A stretch of DNA of 46,468 nt from Alphaproteobacteria bacterium MarineAlpha6_Bin4 (GTDB lineage Bacteria > Pseudomonadota > Alphaproteobacteria > GCA-002720895): positions 1 to 46,468 of the forward strand of contig PTKO01000004.1 of the NCBI GenBank assembly GCA_002937775.1, in the 5' to 3' direction. Shown here one piece after another: positions 8,395-16,817 of the stretch. The notes beneath the pieces are model-generated. The model ran no database searches, was not told the origin of the DNA, and worked only from the letters and a program-made list of their open reading frames with translations. Each line of letters begins with the position of its first letter. Position 1 is the stretch's first letter. Both the position numbers and the translations under genes were made by a program.

Positions 8395-10048
8395 ATTAGA
8401 AAATGCAAGAATTTACGATCCAATTAATAAAATTAATGGAAAAGTTAAAGATTTATATATAAAAAATCAATATATTGTTGATAAACCAAAAAGTGGTGAA
8501 AAAATATCAAAAAAAATTAATCTAAAAAATAAAATTATTATGGCTGGTGGAATAGACATCCATAGCCATATTGCTGGAGGAAAAGTTAACCTTGCCAGAT
8601 TATTGTTACCAGAAGAACATAGAGAACATCTATATCCATCCTCAGAAAATTTAAGATCTGGTTCAGGATTAGGAACTTGCAGTTCATTTCATATAGGTTA
8701 TAAATATGCCAAACTAGGATATTGTGCAGTCTTTGAACCTGCAGTACTCCCATCTAATGCAAGATCTGCAATTATCGAAATGTCAGACATACCTTTTGTT
8801 GATAAAGGAACATACACAGTTTTAAGTAATGATGATTTTTTATTAAATTTGATACAAAAAAAAATAAGCCAGAAAAAAATTAATGATTATGTTGCCTGGA
8901 TACTTAATTCAACAAAAGGACTAGGTATTAAAATTGTAAATCCAGGAGGCATTAATGCTTTTAAATTTAATCAAAGAGCGCTTGATCTAGATGAAAAAAA
9001 TAAAAAATATGGAATTACACCTAGATCTATTTTAAAAGTTTTAACTAAATCATTAATTGATTTGAAAGCTCCGCATCCAATACATGTTCATGGGTGTAAT
9101 TTAGGAGTTCCTGGTAATGTTAATACTACAATAAAACAAATTAAAGCAGTTGAAGGAAAGCCTATGCATTTAACCCATATCCAATATCATTCTTATGATA
9201 ATAAGGGAGATAGAAAATTTTCATCTGGAGCAAGTCTTTTAGCTGAAAATATAAACAAGCAAAAAAATATTACCTGTGATGTCGGACAAATTATGTTTGG
9301 TCAAACAGTAACAGCATCAGCTGATACAATGAGCCAATACAAAAATCACCATTTTGCGCGTCCAAAAAAATGGATATGCGCTGATATTGAATGCGATGCT
9401 GGTTGCGGCATAGTTCCATTTGAATACCAAGATAAAAATTTTGTTAATTCACTCCAATGGGCTATAGGACTAGAACTATTTTTATTAATTAAAGACCCTT
9501 GGAGAATTTACTTAACTACTGATCATCCAAATGGTGCGGCATTTACCGCCTATCCAAAATTAATAAAATTATTAATGGATAAATCTTTCAGAGATGGTGA
9601 ATTTGAGAAAATTAATAAAGAAGCACAAAAAAGCTCTGTGCTGGGTAATTTAAAAAGAGAATATAGCCTTTATGATATTGCAATTCTTACAAGGGCTGGT
9701 CCTGCAAAAGTTTTAGGTTTAACTAATATTGGGCATTTGGGTATTGGTGCCAAAGCAAACATAACAGTTTATAATAACAAAGAAGATAAAGAGGAAATGT
9801 TTGAAAACCCATTTATGGTTTTTAAAGACGGCAATTTAATCGTAAAAAATGGTAAAATACAAAAAGTTTTTAATGGTAAATTTTATACAGCAGAAACTGA
9901 TTTTGATAAAAAAATTGAAAAAGAAATTAGTTCTTATTTTCAAAAATATATGGGTAGAGGAATGGAAAGTTTTAAAATAAAAAATCAAGAATTATGGGAT
10001 TATGGAATAGAAACTGAAAATATTAAATGTGATAGAAATGATTATTAA
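8384..10048 (+). CDS. fhcA: Formyltransferase/hydrolase complex subunit A (amidohydrolase)
   Basis: FhcA hydrolyses formyl-methylofuran to formate. The 554-residue protein is an amidohydrolase: GGIDIHSHIAGG carries the His60-x-His62 metal ligands, PIHVHGCNLGVPGN and MHLTHIQYHSY supply further His ligands, and LTTDHPNGAAFTAYP carries the catalytic-type Asp. The order and length match FwdA/FhcA. The protein is cytoplasmic and works with FhcB, FhcD and FhcC, encoded next to it with overlapping ends. The ATG at 8384 follows GGAG at 8373-8376 inside fhcB, consistent with coupled translation. Confidence 0.96.
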   Translation: MIIKLENARIYDPINKINGKVKDLYIKNQYIVDKPKSGEKISKKINLKNKIIMAGGIDIHSHIAGGKVNLARLLLPEEHREHLYPSSENLRSGSGLGTCSSFHIGYKYAKLGYCAVFEPAVLPSNARSAIIEMSDIPFVDKGTYTVLSNDDFLLNLIQKKISQKKINDYVAWILNSTKGLGIKIVNPGGINAFKFNQRALDLDEKNKKYGITPRSILKVLTKSLIDLKAPHPIHVHGCNLGVPGNVNTTIKQIKAVEGKPMHLTHIQYHSYDNKGDRKFSSGASLLAENINKQKNITCDVGQIMFGQTVTASADTMSQYKNHHFARPKKWICADIECDAGCGIVPFEYQDKNFVNSLQWAIGLELFLLIKDPWRIYLTTDHPNGAAFTAYPKLIKLLMDKSFRDGEFEKINKEAQKSSVLGNLKREYSLYDIAILTRAGPAKVLGLTNIGHLGIGAKANITVYNNKEDKEEMFENPFMVFKDGNLIVKNGKIQKVFNGKFYTAETDFDKKIEKEISSYFQKYMGRGMESFKIKNQELWDYGIETENIKCDRNDY

Positions 10049-10931
10049 TGGAATAAAAATCGAAAACACCTTTGCCGAAGCATTTCCAATGAAAGTAGCA
10101 AGACTAATTATCACTGCAGATTCAAAATATTGGTTAAAACAGGCGGCAAACAGTATTACAGGTTTTGCAACTTCAGTAATTGCTTGTGGTTGTGAAGCTG
10201 GTATAGAAAAAGAAATTAAATCATCAAAAACACCCGATGGTAGATCTGGAATAGCTGTACTTTTATTTGCTATGAACAGCGAAGGCCTTGCTAAACAGGT
10301 TTTAAGAAGAGTTGGGCAATGTATTTTGACTGCACCAACTACAGCATGTTTTTCTGGAATAGAAACAAATGAAAAAATAAATTTAGGAGATGCAATAAGA
10401 TATTTTGGAGATGGCTTTCAAATTTCAAAGAAAATTAATGATAAAAAAATATGGAGAATTCCTGTTATGGAAGGAGAATTTGTTATTGAAGACAAAACAA
10501 GTATTGCTAGTGGTATCGGAGGGGGAAATATATTAATTATTGGAGACTCAAATCAACAAGTTTTGAAATCTGCAGAAGCAGCAGTCAAAGAAATGAGAAA
10601 AGTTGATAATATAGTTTTACCATTTCCTGGAGGAATTGTTAGATCAGGATCAAAAGTAGGATCAAAATACAAAAATCTTATAGCATCAACAAATGATGCA
10701 TACTGCCCAACTTTAAGAGGAATTACTAAAACAAAATTAAGTAAAAGTAACGAGTCAGTATTAGAAATCGTTATTGATGGGACTAATGAAAAAGACATAG
10801 AAAAAGCAATGAAACAAGGAATTAATATTATTTGTAAGAAATATAATAAGGGTATTAAAACAATATCAGCAGGAAATTATGGCGGAAAGTTAGGACCATA
10901 CCATTTTCATTTAAGAAAAATCATGAAATGA
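10038..10931 (+). CDS. fhcD: Formylmethanofuran-tetrahydromethanopterin formyltransferase (complex subunit D)
   Basis: FhcD (Ftr homologue) moves the formyl group from H4MPT to methylofuran. It reads INGIKIENTFAEAFPMKVARLIITA at the N-terminus, GFATSVIACGCEAGIE, PDGRSGIAVLLF, and the C-terminal GNYGGKLGPYHFHL, all hallmarks of Ftr. I start at the ATG at 10038 (MIINGIKIENTF), which aligns with the family; a GTG at 10029 would add three residues. The start lies inside the end of fhcA, and the stop overlaps the fhcC ATG (ATGA), so the complex is made from one coupled message. The length of 297 residues is normal. Confidence 0.96.
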   Translation: MIINGIKIENTFAEAFPMKVARLIITADSKYWLKQAANSITGFATSVIACGCEAGIEKEIKSSKTPDGRSGIAVLLFAMNSEGLAKQVLRRVGQCILTAPTTACFSGIETNEKINLGDAIRYFGDGFQISKKINDKKIWRIPVMEGEFVIEDKTSIASGIGGGNILIIGDSNQQVLKSAEAAVKEMRKVDNIVLPFPGGIVRSGSKVGSKYKNLIASTNDAYCPTLRGITKTKLSKSNESVLEIVIDGTNEKDIEKAMKQGINIICKKYNKGIKTISAGNYGGKLGPYHFHLRKIMK

Positions 10932-11737
10932 GTTATTTAGTTTTAAAATTAAAAAAAAAATTAAAGTATAGAATTAATTTGGGTGTTTTAACTCCAAATA
11001 ATATTGCAAACAAAAAAATCTCAATTATCAAATCTTTAAAGATTCTTTATGGTAAAGAAAAAAAAGAAATTTCGAATTTTTTTTCTATATCTGGAAACTT
11101 AAAAAAAGGAATTCTTTTTAAAGGAAACTTAAATAAATGTGATTTTATTGGGCACCAAATGATAGATGGAAAAATAATAGTTAAAGGAGATGTTGGTGAT
11201 TATTTAGGAAATAAAATGAAAGGTGGAAAAATAATTATTTATGGTTCTTCATCTAACTACACAGGCGCCTCTTTATCTAATGGAGAAATTTTAGTAACTA
11301 AAAATACTGGAGATTTTTTAGGAAGTTCAATCCAAGGTGAAAAATTAGGAATGTCAGGAGGAACAATTATTGTTAAAGGAAACGCAGGAAACAGAGTGGG
11401 TTATAAAATGAGATCGGGTATTATTTTTATTAAGAAAAATGCTAAGGATTTTATTGGCTGCCAAATGATTGCGGGAACAATAATTATTAAAGGTAAAATT
11501 GGCTCCAATCTAGGGCTTTTAATGAAAAGGGGCACAATTATTTTGGAAAAACAAAAATTATCAGCATCTCATTTGAGTTATAATGGAAAAAATAATTATA
11601 TTTTTTTAAAAGTTATTCAAAGTTATTTGGAGAAATTAAACGATGAATTTAAAGATATTTTTCCTAATACCTACATAAAAAAATATTTAGGTGATATAAA
11701 TTGTAAAGGTATGGGAGAAATATTGATTCTTAAATAA
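10928..11737 (+). CDS. fhcC: Formyltransferase/hydrolase complex subunit C (GXGXG beta-helix)
   Basis: The 269-residue protein contains at least six copies of a repeat of the form G-D/N-x-x-G-x-x-M-x-G-G-x-I-x-I-x-G between about residues 65 and 190, the right-handed beta-helix shared with FwdC and the C-terminal domain of glutamate synthase. FhcC is the fourth structural subunit of the complex. It is the last gene of the coupled fhcBADC set; the next gene starts 19 bases later on the same strand and is of a different type. It is not a glutamate synthase fragment, because the amidotransferase and flavin domains are absent and the partners are all Fhc subunits. Confidence 0.94.
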   Translation: MSYLVLKLKKKLKYRINLGVLTPNNIANKKISIIKSLKILYGKEKKEISNFFSISGNLKKGILFKGNLNKCDFIGHQMIDGKIIVKGDVGDYLGNKMKGGKIIIYGSSSNYTGASLSNGEILVTKNTGDFLGSSIQGEKLGMSGGTIIVKGNAGNRVGYKMRSGIIFIKKNAKDFIGCQMIAGTIIIKGKIGSNLGLLMKRGTIILEKQKLSASHLSYNGKNNYIFLKVIQSYLEKLNDEFKDIFPNTYIKKYLGDINCKGMGEILILK

Positions 11738-11756
11738 TTTTAATTATTTCATTTGA

Positions 11757-12269
11757 ATGGATTCTTTAAGTACAGTAGTAGCGTCTCTTTTTGTTTGGAT
11801 TTCATCGCATTTATACGTTGTTAATGCTGATTTTAAAGAACCAAATTATCAACCTGAAATAAAGTTTATGCCACATAAAGAATTGTCAAAAATTGCGTGT
11901 GAGAAACCATGTCCTGTTATTGGCTGGTACCCAACTGAAGATCAAATCGAAGGGGAAGAAAAGTTATACTTGATTAAGGGGGCTGATCCAATCAATGATT
12001 TATGCATTAGAACCATACTACTTCATGAACTTGTACATTTTTGGCAAGATTATAATAATGCATTTGAGGAACCTGGTGATAGTAAAAAGGTTGTGTTTAC
12101 TAGGAGAGAGCAACAGGCTCATATTTTAGAACATTTATATAGAGGGCAACAATATGATAAATATAAGCTAAAAACAGGAAAAGAATATAGTCCTAAATGT
12201 TGTAAACAAATTGCATTTGGTAGATGTATAAATAATCCAGGCTGGATTAAACAATATATAAAAGAATAA
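11757..12269 (+). CDS. Small probable exported zincin-like protein with HExxH motif, function unknown
   Basis: I do not recognise this 170-residue protein as a named family. Residues 1-24 include a short hydrophobic stretch that could be a signal peptide, although positive charges at the N-terminus are lacking. HELVHFW at 90-96 is a zinc-metallopeptidase motif, and REQQAHILEHLY at 117-128 offers Glu118 as a third ligand, as in gluzincins. Six cysteines (48, 52, 83 and three between 148 and 157) could form disulfides outside the cytoplasm. It sits between fhcC and hpnN, all on the plus strand, and may share either transcript. It is small for a secreted protease and could be a non-peptidase zinc protein. 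Confidence 0.72.
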   Translation: MDSLSTVVASLFVWISSHLYVVNADFKEPNYQPEIKFMPHKELSKIACEKPCPVIGWYPTEDQIEGEEKLYLIKGADPINDLCIRTILLHELVHFWQDYNNAFEEPGDSKKVVFTRREQQAHILEHLYRGQQYDKYKLKTGKEYSPKCCKQIAFGRCINNPGWIKQYIKE

Positions 12270-12310
12270 TTTTTTTTTAAAACACTTATTTTTCAGTTAC
12301 AATTTCTTCT

Positions 12311-14845
12311 ATGACCAGTTCTTTAATTAATTTGGTTTTAACATATCCAAAAAGATTCATTCTTTTTATTCTACTGATAACTTTAGCCGCTGGATGTTTT
12401 GTATATAAAAATATTTCAGTAAATACATCAAATACAGATTTACTTTCTAAAGAGTTAACATTTAGAAAAAATGACATAGCATTTAAAAAAGAATTTCCTC
12501 AATTTTCAAACAATATAATTTTAGTGATTGATGCTAGAAAAGGTGATATTGCCAAAGATATAGCCTCTACATTTTATAAAGAATTAAAAAATAACGAGGA
12601 AGAATTATTCAGCGATGTTTTTTATCCTAATGAACTAGATTTTTTTAAAAAAAATGGAATTTTATATTTATCTGTAGAAGAATTAGAAGAAAGATTAGAT
12701 GATATGGCTAATTATCAGCCATTTATTACTAGACTATCTAATGATCAAACTTTATACGGATTATTAAATACAATAAATCTTTTTTTATCTGCAGATTTAA
12801 ACGATAGTTATGTAAATCAAATTAATAAATTACTTAAAAATCTCACAGAACAAAAAAGCCTCACTTGGGGAAATATTTTTTCTCTTGAGAATGAGTTAAA
12901 CTATAGAGAGATAATTTATCTTCAACCCAAGCTTGATTATTCAAAATTCTTTCCTTCAGAAAGTTCATTAATTTTTTTAGAGAAAAAAATAGAAAATATT
13001 AAAACAAATTATAAACACACAGACTCTAAGAATTTTAATATTCGTTTAACTGGAACAGTTCCTATGGAGCAAGATGAATTAAATACTTTAGGAGGTGGTG
13101 CAAAAAAAGGAATAACTATTTCTCTAATTTTAGTTTTTATCTTTTTATTATATGCATTCAAAAACTCAATATATCTTTTTGCTAGTTTTTTTACTTTATT
13201 AATCGGTTTAATTTGGACAACGTCTTCTGCTTTATTTTTCTTTAACGAATTAAATTTAATATCTATTGCTTTTGCAATACTTTTTATTGGACTGGGCATT
13301 GATTTTTCAATCCACTATCTTTTAAGAACATATGAATTTTCTAGTAAAGAAATAAACGATTTCTTATTTTTAACAAATAAAAGTATAACAAATGCATTGT
13401 TATTAACTGCAATAGCAATTGCTATTGGTTTCTTTAGTTTTGCATTTACATCTTTTCAAGGATTGGCACAGCTAGGAATTATTGCTGGTACCGGAATGTT
13501 CATTTCATTGTTTTTAACTTTATTTTTTTTACCATCTTTTTTAATTTTAATAAAAAAAATTTTTAATAAAAGTTTAGATAAAAAACAAAATAACAACTCA
13601 AAAAGTTTTCAATTTGTAAATTTCATGACATTTTTTAAAAATAATAGTAATACTTTTTTTACTATATCTACTATTTTTCTTTTATTTTCTATATTTAACT
13701 TAAAAAATATTAAATTTCATAACAATCCTTTAGAATTACGTAATCAACAAAGCACTTCGGTTGCTACAATGAATGAACTAATTAAAGACAGAAGCTTAAA
13801 CCCAAACAGCGTTGATATTTTAGTAAAAAATATTTCAGAAGGAATTAAATTAAAAAGCAATCTTTCCTTTTCAGACAAAATAAAAGAAGTAAATTTTATT
13901 GAAGATCTTGTACCTCAAAATCAAGATGAAAAATTAGAAATAATAAATCAATTCAAAACTTTTTTTCCTGAAATTAAAATGAATGAAGCTGTCATTATTA
14001 AAGAAACAAATATAAAAAAAAAAGAGGATGAATTACTAATAAATATAGAAAATAAAATTAATGAAAAATATAAATCTTTAATCAATTTATCATATATAAA
14101 AAAATTAAAAGAAAGAAAATTTTCTGAAGATATTTTTTATTTTTTTAGAGAAAATATAAGCAATTTTAATAATAGTTTAAAAGCAGAAAAGATATTAAAA
14201 GAAAATATTCCAGAAAGTTTGAAATCTAGGTATGTTGGTATTAATGGAGCAATAAGAATGGAAATTATTCCATTTGAAAATTTAAATAATCAGAGAAATA
14301 AGAAAGAATTTGTTGAGTATGTATATAAAAATGCACCCAATGTATCTGGAGGAGCATTTACAACTTATGAAGCAGGAAAAACAATAATTTCTTCTTTTAA
14401 AGAAGCTATGACAATTTCTATATTTTTAACTACTTTATTTTTATTTATAACTTTAAGAAATTTAAGAAAAGTTTTTATAGTTTTTATTAATTTAATTGCT
14501 GCTTTATTATTTTCTTTATCATTTCTAAGTTTATTTGGTCTAAATCTAAATTTTGCAAACATTATTGCCCTGCCTTTGCTTTTTGGTTTAGGTGCAGCAA
14601 CTTCAATCCAGACTATTTTAAGAACTGAAAAATTTAAAACATTAGATGATTATTTTAATAGTACAACTCCACGAGCCATTATTTTTAGTTTATTAACAAC
14701 ATTAGGTACTTTTTTTGTTTTATCACTTTCATCACATGTTGGTACTTCAAGTATGGGAAAATTATTAATAATATCTTTATTTTCAATATTTTTAGCAAAT
14801 TTAACAATTCTAATACCTCTAGAAAAATATTTTTTTAAAAAATGA
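12311..14845 (+). CDS. hpnN: Hopanoid biosynthesis-associated RND/MMPL transporter
   Basis: HpnN is an inner-membrane RND-like pump thought to move hopanoids toward the outer membrane. The 844-residue protein has a first membrane segment near residues 11-31, a periplasmic loop, a block of membrane segments at about 265-415, another single segment near 447-465, a second periplasmic domain and a final block from about 695 to 842. This two-fold MMPL layout and the N-terminal SVNTSNTDLLSKELTFRKND fit HpnN. It overlaps hpnA by ATGA, so it leads the operon hpnN-hpnA-ispH-hpnH. The only alternative is another MMPL pump, which the neighbours make unlikely. Confidence 0.93.
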   Translation: MTSSLINLVLTYPKRFILFILLITLAAGCFVYKNISVNTSNTDLLSKELTFRKNDIAFKKEFPQFSNNIILVIDARKGDIAKDIASTFYKELKNNEEELFSDVFYPNELDFFKKNGILYLSVEELEERLDDMANYQPFITRLSNDQTLYGLLNTINLFLSADLNDSYVNQINKLLKNLTEQKSLTWGNIFSLENELNYREIIYLQPKLDYSKFFPSESSLIFLEKKIENIKTNYKHTDSKNFNIRLTGTVPMEQDELNTLGGGAKKGITISLILVFIFLLYAFKNSIYLFASFFTLLIGLIWTTSSALFFFNELNLISIAFAILFIGLGIDFSIHYLLRTYEFSSKEINDFLFLTNKSITNALLLTAIAIAIGFFSFAFTSFQGLAQLGIIAGTGMFISLFLTLFFLPSFLILIKKIFNKSLDKKQNNNSKSFQFVNFMTFFKNNSNTFFTISTIFLLFSIFNLKNIKFHNNPLELRNQQSTSVATMNELIKDRSLNPNSVDILVKNISEGIKLKSNLSFSDKIKEVNFIEDLVPQNQDEKLEIINQFKTFFPEIKMNEAVIIKETNIKKKEDELLINIENKINEKYKSLINLSYIKKLKERKFSEDIFYFFRENISNFNNSLKAEKILKENIPESLKSRYVGINGAIRMEIIPFENLNNQRNKKEFVEYVYKNAPNVSGGAFTTYEAGKTIISSFKEAMTISIFLTTLFLFITLRNLRKVFIVFINLIAALLFSLSFLSLFGLNLNFANIIALPLLFGLGAATSIQTILRTEKFKTLDDYFNSTTPRAIIFSLLTTLGTFFVLSLSSHVGTSSMGKLLIISLFSIFLANLTILIPLEKYFFKK

Positions 14846-15849
14846 AAACATTAATAACAGGAGCAACGGGGTTTGTTGGTGCAGCAGTTTTAAGAGAGCT
14901 TTTAAAAAAAGGCCACAGAGTAAAGGCGCTTGTAAGAAAATCAAGCGTTCTAGACAATTTAAAAAATTTAAATGTAGAAACTGTAGAAGGTGATTTAAAA
15001 GATAGAGATTCACTAAAAAGTTGTCTAAAGGATTGTAAGTATTTATTCCATGTTGCAGCAGATTACAGACTATGGGTCCCAAAACCTGATGAAATTTATC
15101 AAAATAATGTAAAGGGAACAGAAAATTTAATGGAGGAGGCAGTAAATTCTGAAATTGAAAAAGTTGTTTACACAAGCAGCGTTGCTGTTTTAGGTAAACC
15201 AATAAGTGGAGGGATAGCTAATGAAAAAACACCAGTTAATGAAGATCAGATGATTGGACATTATAAAAAGTCAAAATTTTTAGCTGAAGAAAAAGTAAAA
15301 AAATTATATAAAACAAGAAGACTGCCAGTAGTTATAGTAAATCCAGCTGCGCCTGTAGGACCCAGAGATATAAAACCAACGCCTACAGGGAAAATGGTTT
15401 TAGACGCAGCAATGAAAAAAATTCCTGCTTATCTTGACACAGGACTTAATATTGTACACGTCAATGATGTAGCAAAAGGACATATGCAGGCTTTTCATAA
15501 GGGAAAGCTTGGAGAAAGATATATATTGGGCGGAGAAAATCTAACTTTAAAAGAAATGTTAGAAATAATTTCAACTTTATGTGGAAATACTCCACCTAAA
15601 ATAAAACTTCCTAGAAAACCCCTTTATCCTATAGGATATATTTTTGAAGTTTTTGCTAGATTATTTAATATTAAATACCCAATTCTAACTGTTGATATGA
15701 TTAGAATGGCTGAAAAAAAAATGTTTTATTCTAGCGAAAAAGCTAAAAAAGAATTAGATTATAAACATAAATCAGCTAAATCTGCACTAAGAGATGCTAT
15801 TAAATGGTTTATTGACAACGGTTATTGTAGAAATGTAATTTTAGTTTGA
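14842..15849 (+). CDS. hpnA: Hopanoid-associated sugar epimerase (SDR family)
   Basis: This 335-residue extended short-chain dehydrogenase starts with TLITGATGFVGAAVLREL (NAD-binding GxxGxxG), has VVYTSSVAVLG, the GHYKKSKFLAEEK catalytic Tyr-Lys region and VIVNPAAPVGPRDIKPTP. The end WFIDNGYC is typical of HpnA. The family is named for its constant link to hopanoid genes; its exact substrate has not been settled as far as I know, and a sugar head-group role is assumed. The ATG overlaps the hpnN stop codon. ispH follows after 13 bases. Confidence 0.94.
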   Translation: MKTLITGATGFVGAAVLRELLKKGHRVKALVRKSSVLDNLKNLNVETVEGDLKDRDSLKSCLKDCKYLFHVAADYRLWVPKPDEIYQNNVKGTENLMEEAVNSEIEKVVYTSSVAVLGKPISGGIANEKTPVNEDQMIGHYKKSKFLAEEKVKKLYKTRRLPVVIVNPAAPVGPRDIKPTPTGKMVLDAAMKKIPAYLDTGLNIVHVNDVAKGHMQAFHKGKLGERYILGGENLTLKEMLEIISTLCGNTPPKIKLPRKPLYPIGYIFEVFARLFNIKYPILTVDMIRMAEKKMFYSSEKAKKELDYKHKSAKSALRDAIKWFIDNGYCRNVILV

Positions 15850-15862
15850 TAAAATAAAAAAA

Positions 15863-16813
15863 ATGAAAATTATTTTAGCACAACCCAGAGGTTTTTGCGC
15901 AGGCGTAGATAGGGCTATAGATATAGTTAAAGAAGCTCTAAAAATTTACGGACCGCCTGTTTATGTACGACATGAAATTGTTCATAACAAAAGAGTGGTA
16001 GAGGATTTAAAACAAAAGGGAGCGGTTTTTGTTGAGGAAATAAAAGAAATTCCGGATGATGCTGTAACAGTTTTTAGCGCACATGGTGTTTCTAGAAGAG
16101 TGGAAGATGATGCAAAAAGTAGAAAGTTACCAGTGCTGGATGCAACATGCCCTCTAGTTTTAAAAGTACATAACCAAGGAATAAAATACGCTAAAAAGGG
16201 TTATGAAATAATTTTAATTGGACATGAAGGCCACCCTGAAGTCGAAGGTACGCAAGGAAGAATTCCTGGAGGTGTTCATTTAGTATCAACAAAAGAAGAT
16301 GTAAGGAAATTAAAAGTTAAAGATGAAAATAAATTAGCATATGTAACTCAAACCACGCTTGGCGTTGACGATACTAAAGATGTAATAAAAGAGTTGGAAA
16401 CGAGATTTCCTAATATTGTAGGCCCTGGTGTTGAAGATATTTGTTACGCAACTACTAATAGACAAGAAGCCGTAAGAGATTTGGCCAAACACGTTGATCT
16501 ATTACTTGTCGTTGGTTCGCAGAATAGTTCAAATTCTAAAAGATTAGAAGAAATTGGAAGAGAAATAAATATACCTAGCTATTTAATTGATGGTCCTTCA
16601 GATATAAACAAAGATTGGTTAAAAAATGTAAAAACAGTTGGTATTACTGCTGGGGCCTCTGCTCCTGAAGCGGTTGTTATGGAAGTAGTTGACGAGCTAA
16701 AAAAAATTGAAAAATCAAATGTGAAAGTGATGGATGGTATTAAAGAAAAAGTTGAGTTTAAACTGCCAGCAGGCATAAGATATAAAAAAGATAAAAAGGA
16801 GCTGATTGTTTAA
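15863..16813 (+). CDS. ispH: 4-hydroxy-3-methylbut-2-enyl diphosphate reductase
   Basis: IspH makes isopentenyl and dimethylallyl diphosphate in the last step of the MEP pathway. Three cysteines bind its iron-sulfur cluster: Cys12 in QPRGFCAGV, one in LDATCPLVLKVH, and one in DICYATTNRQEAV. The conserved HEGHPEVEGT and TQTTLGVDDT stretches are present. The length of 316 residues is standard. Its place between hpnA and hpnH ties precursor supply to hopanoid synthesis. Its end overlaps a non-preferred upstream start of hpnH. Confidence 0.97.
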   Translation: MKIILAQPRGFCAGVDRAIDIVKEALKIYGPPVYVRHEIVHNKRVVEDLKQKGAVFVEEIKEIPDDAVTVFSAHGVSRRVEDDAKSRKLPVLDATCPLVLKVHNQGIKYAKKGYEIILIGHEGHPEVEGTQGRIPGGVHLVSTKEDVRKLKVKDENKLAYVTQTTLGVDDTKDVIKELETRFPNIVGPGVEDICYATTNRQEAVRDLAKHVDLLLVVGSQNSSNSKRLEEIGREINIPSYLIDGPSDINKDWLKNVKTVGITAGASAPEAVVMEVVDELKKIEKSNVKVMDGIKEKVEFKLPAGIRYKKDKKELIV

Positions 16814-16817
16814 ATAT

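Noticed and set aside
14819-15202. 127-residue minus-strand frame rich in Leu and Phe
   Set aside because: Antisense to hpnN/hpnA, whose motifs and coupled starts are clear; composition reflects the complementary strand of an AT-rich gene.
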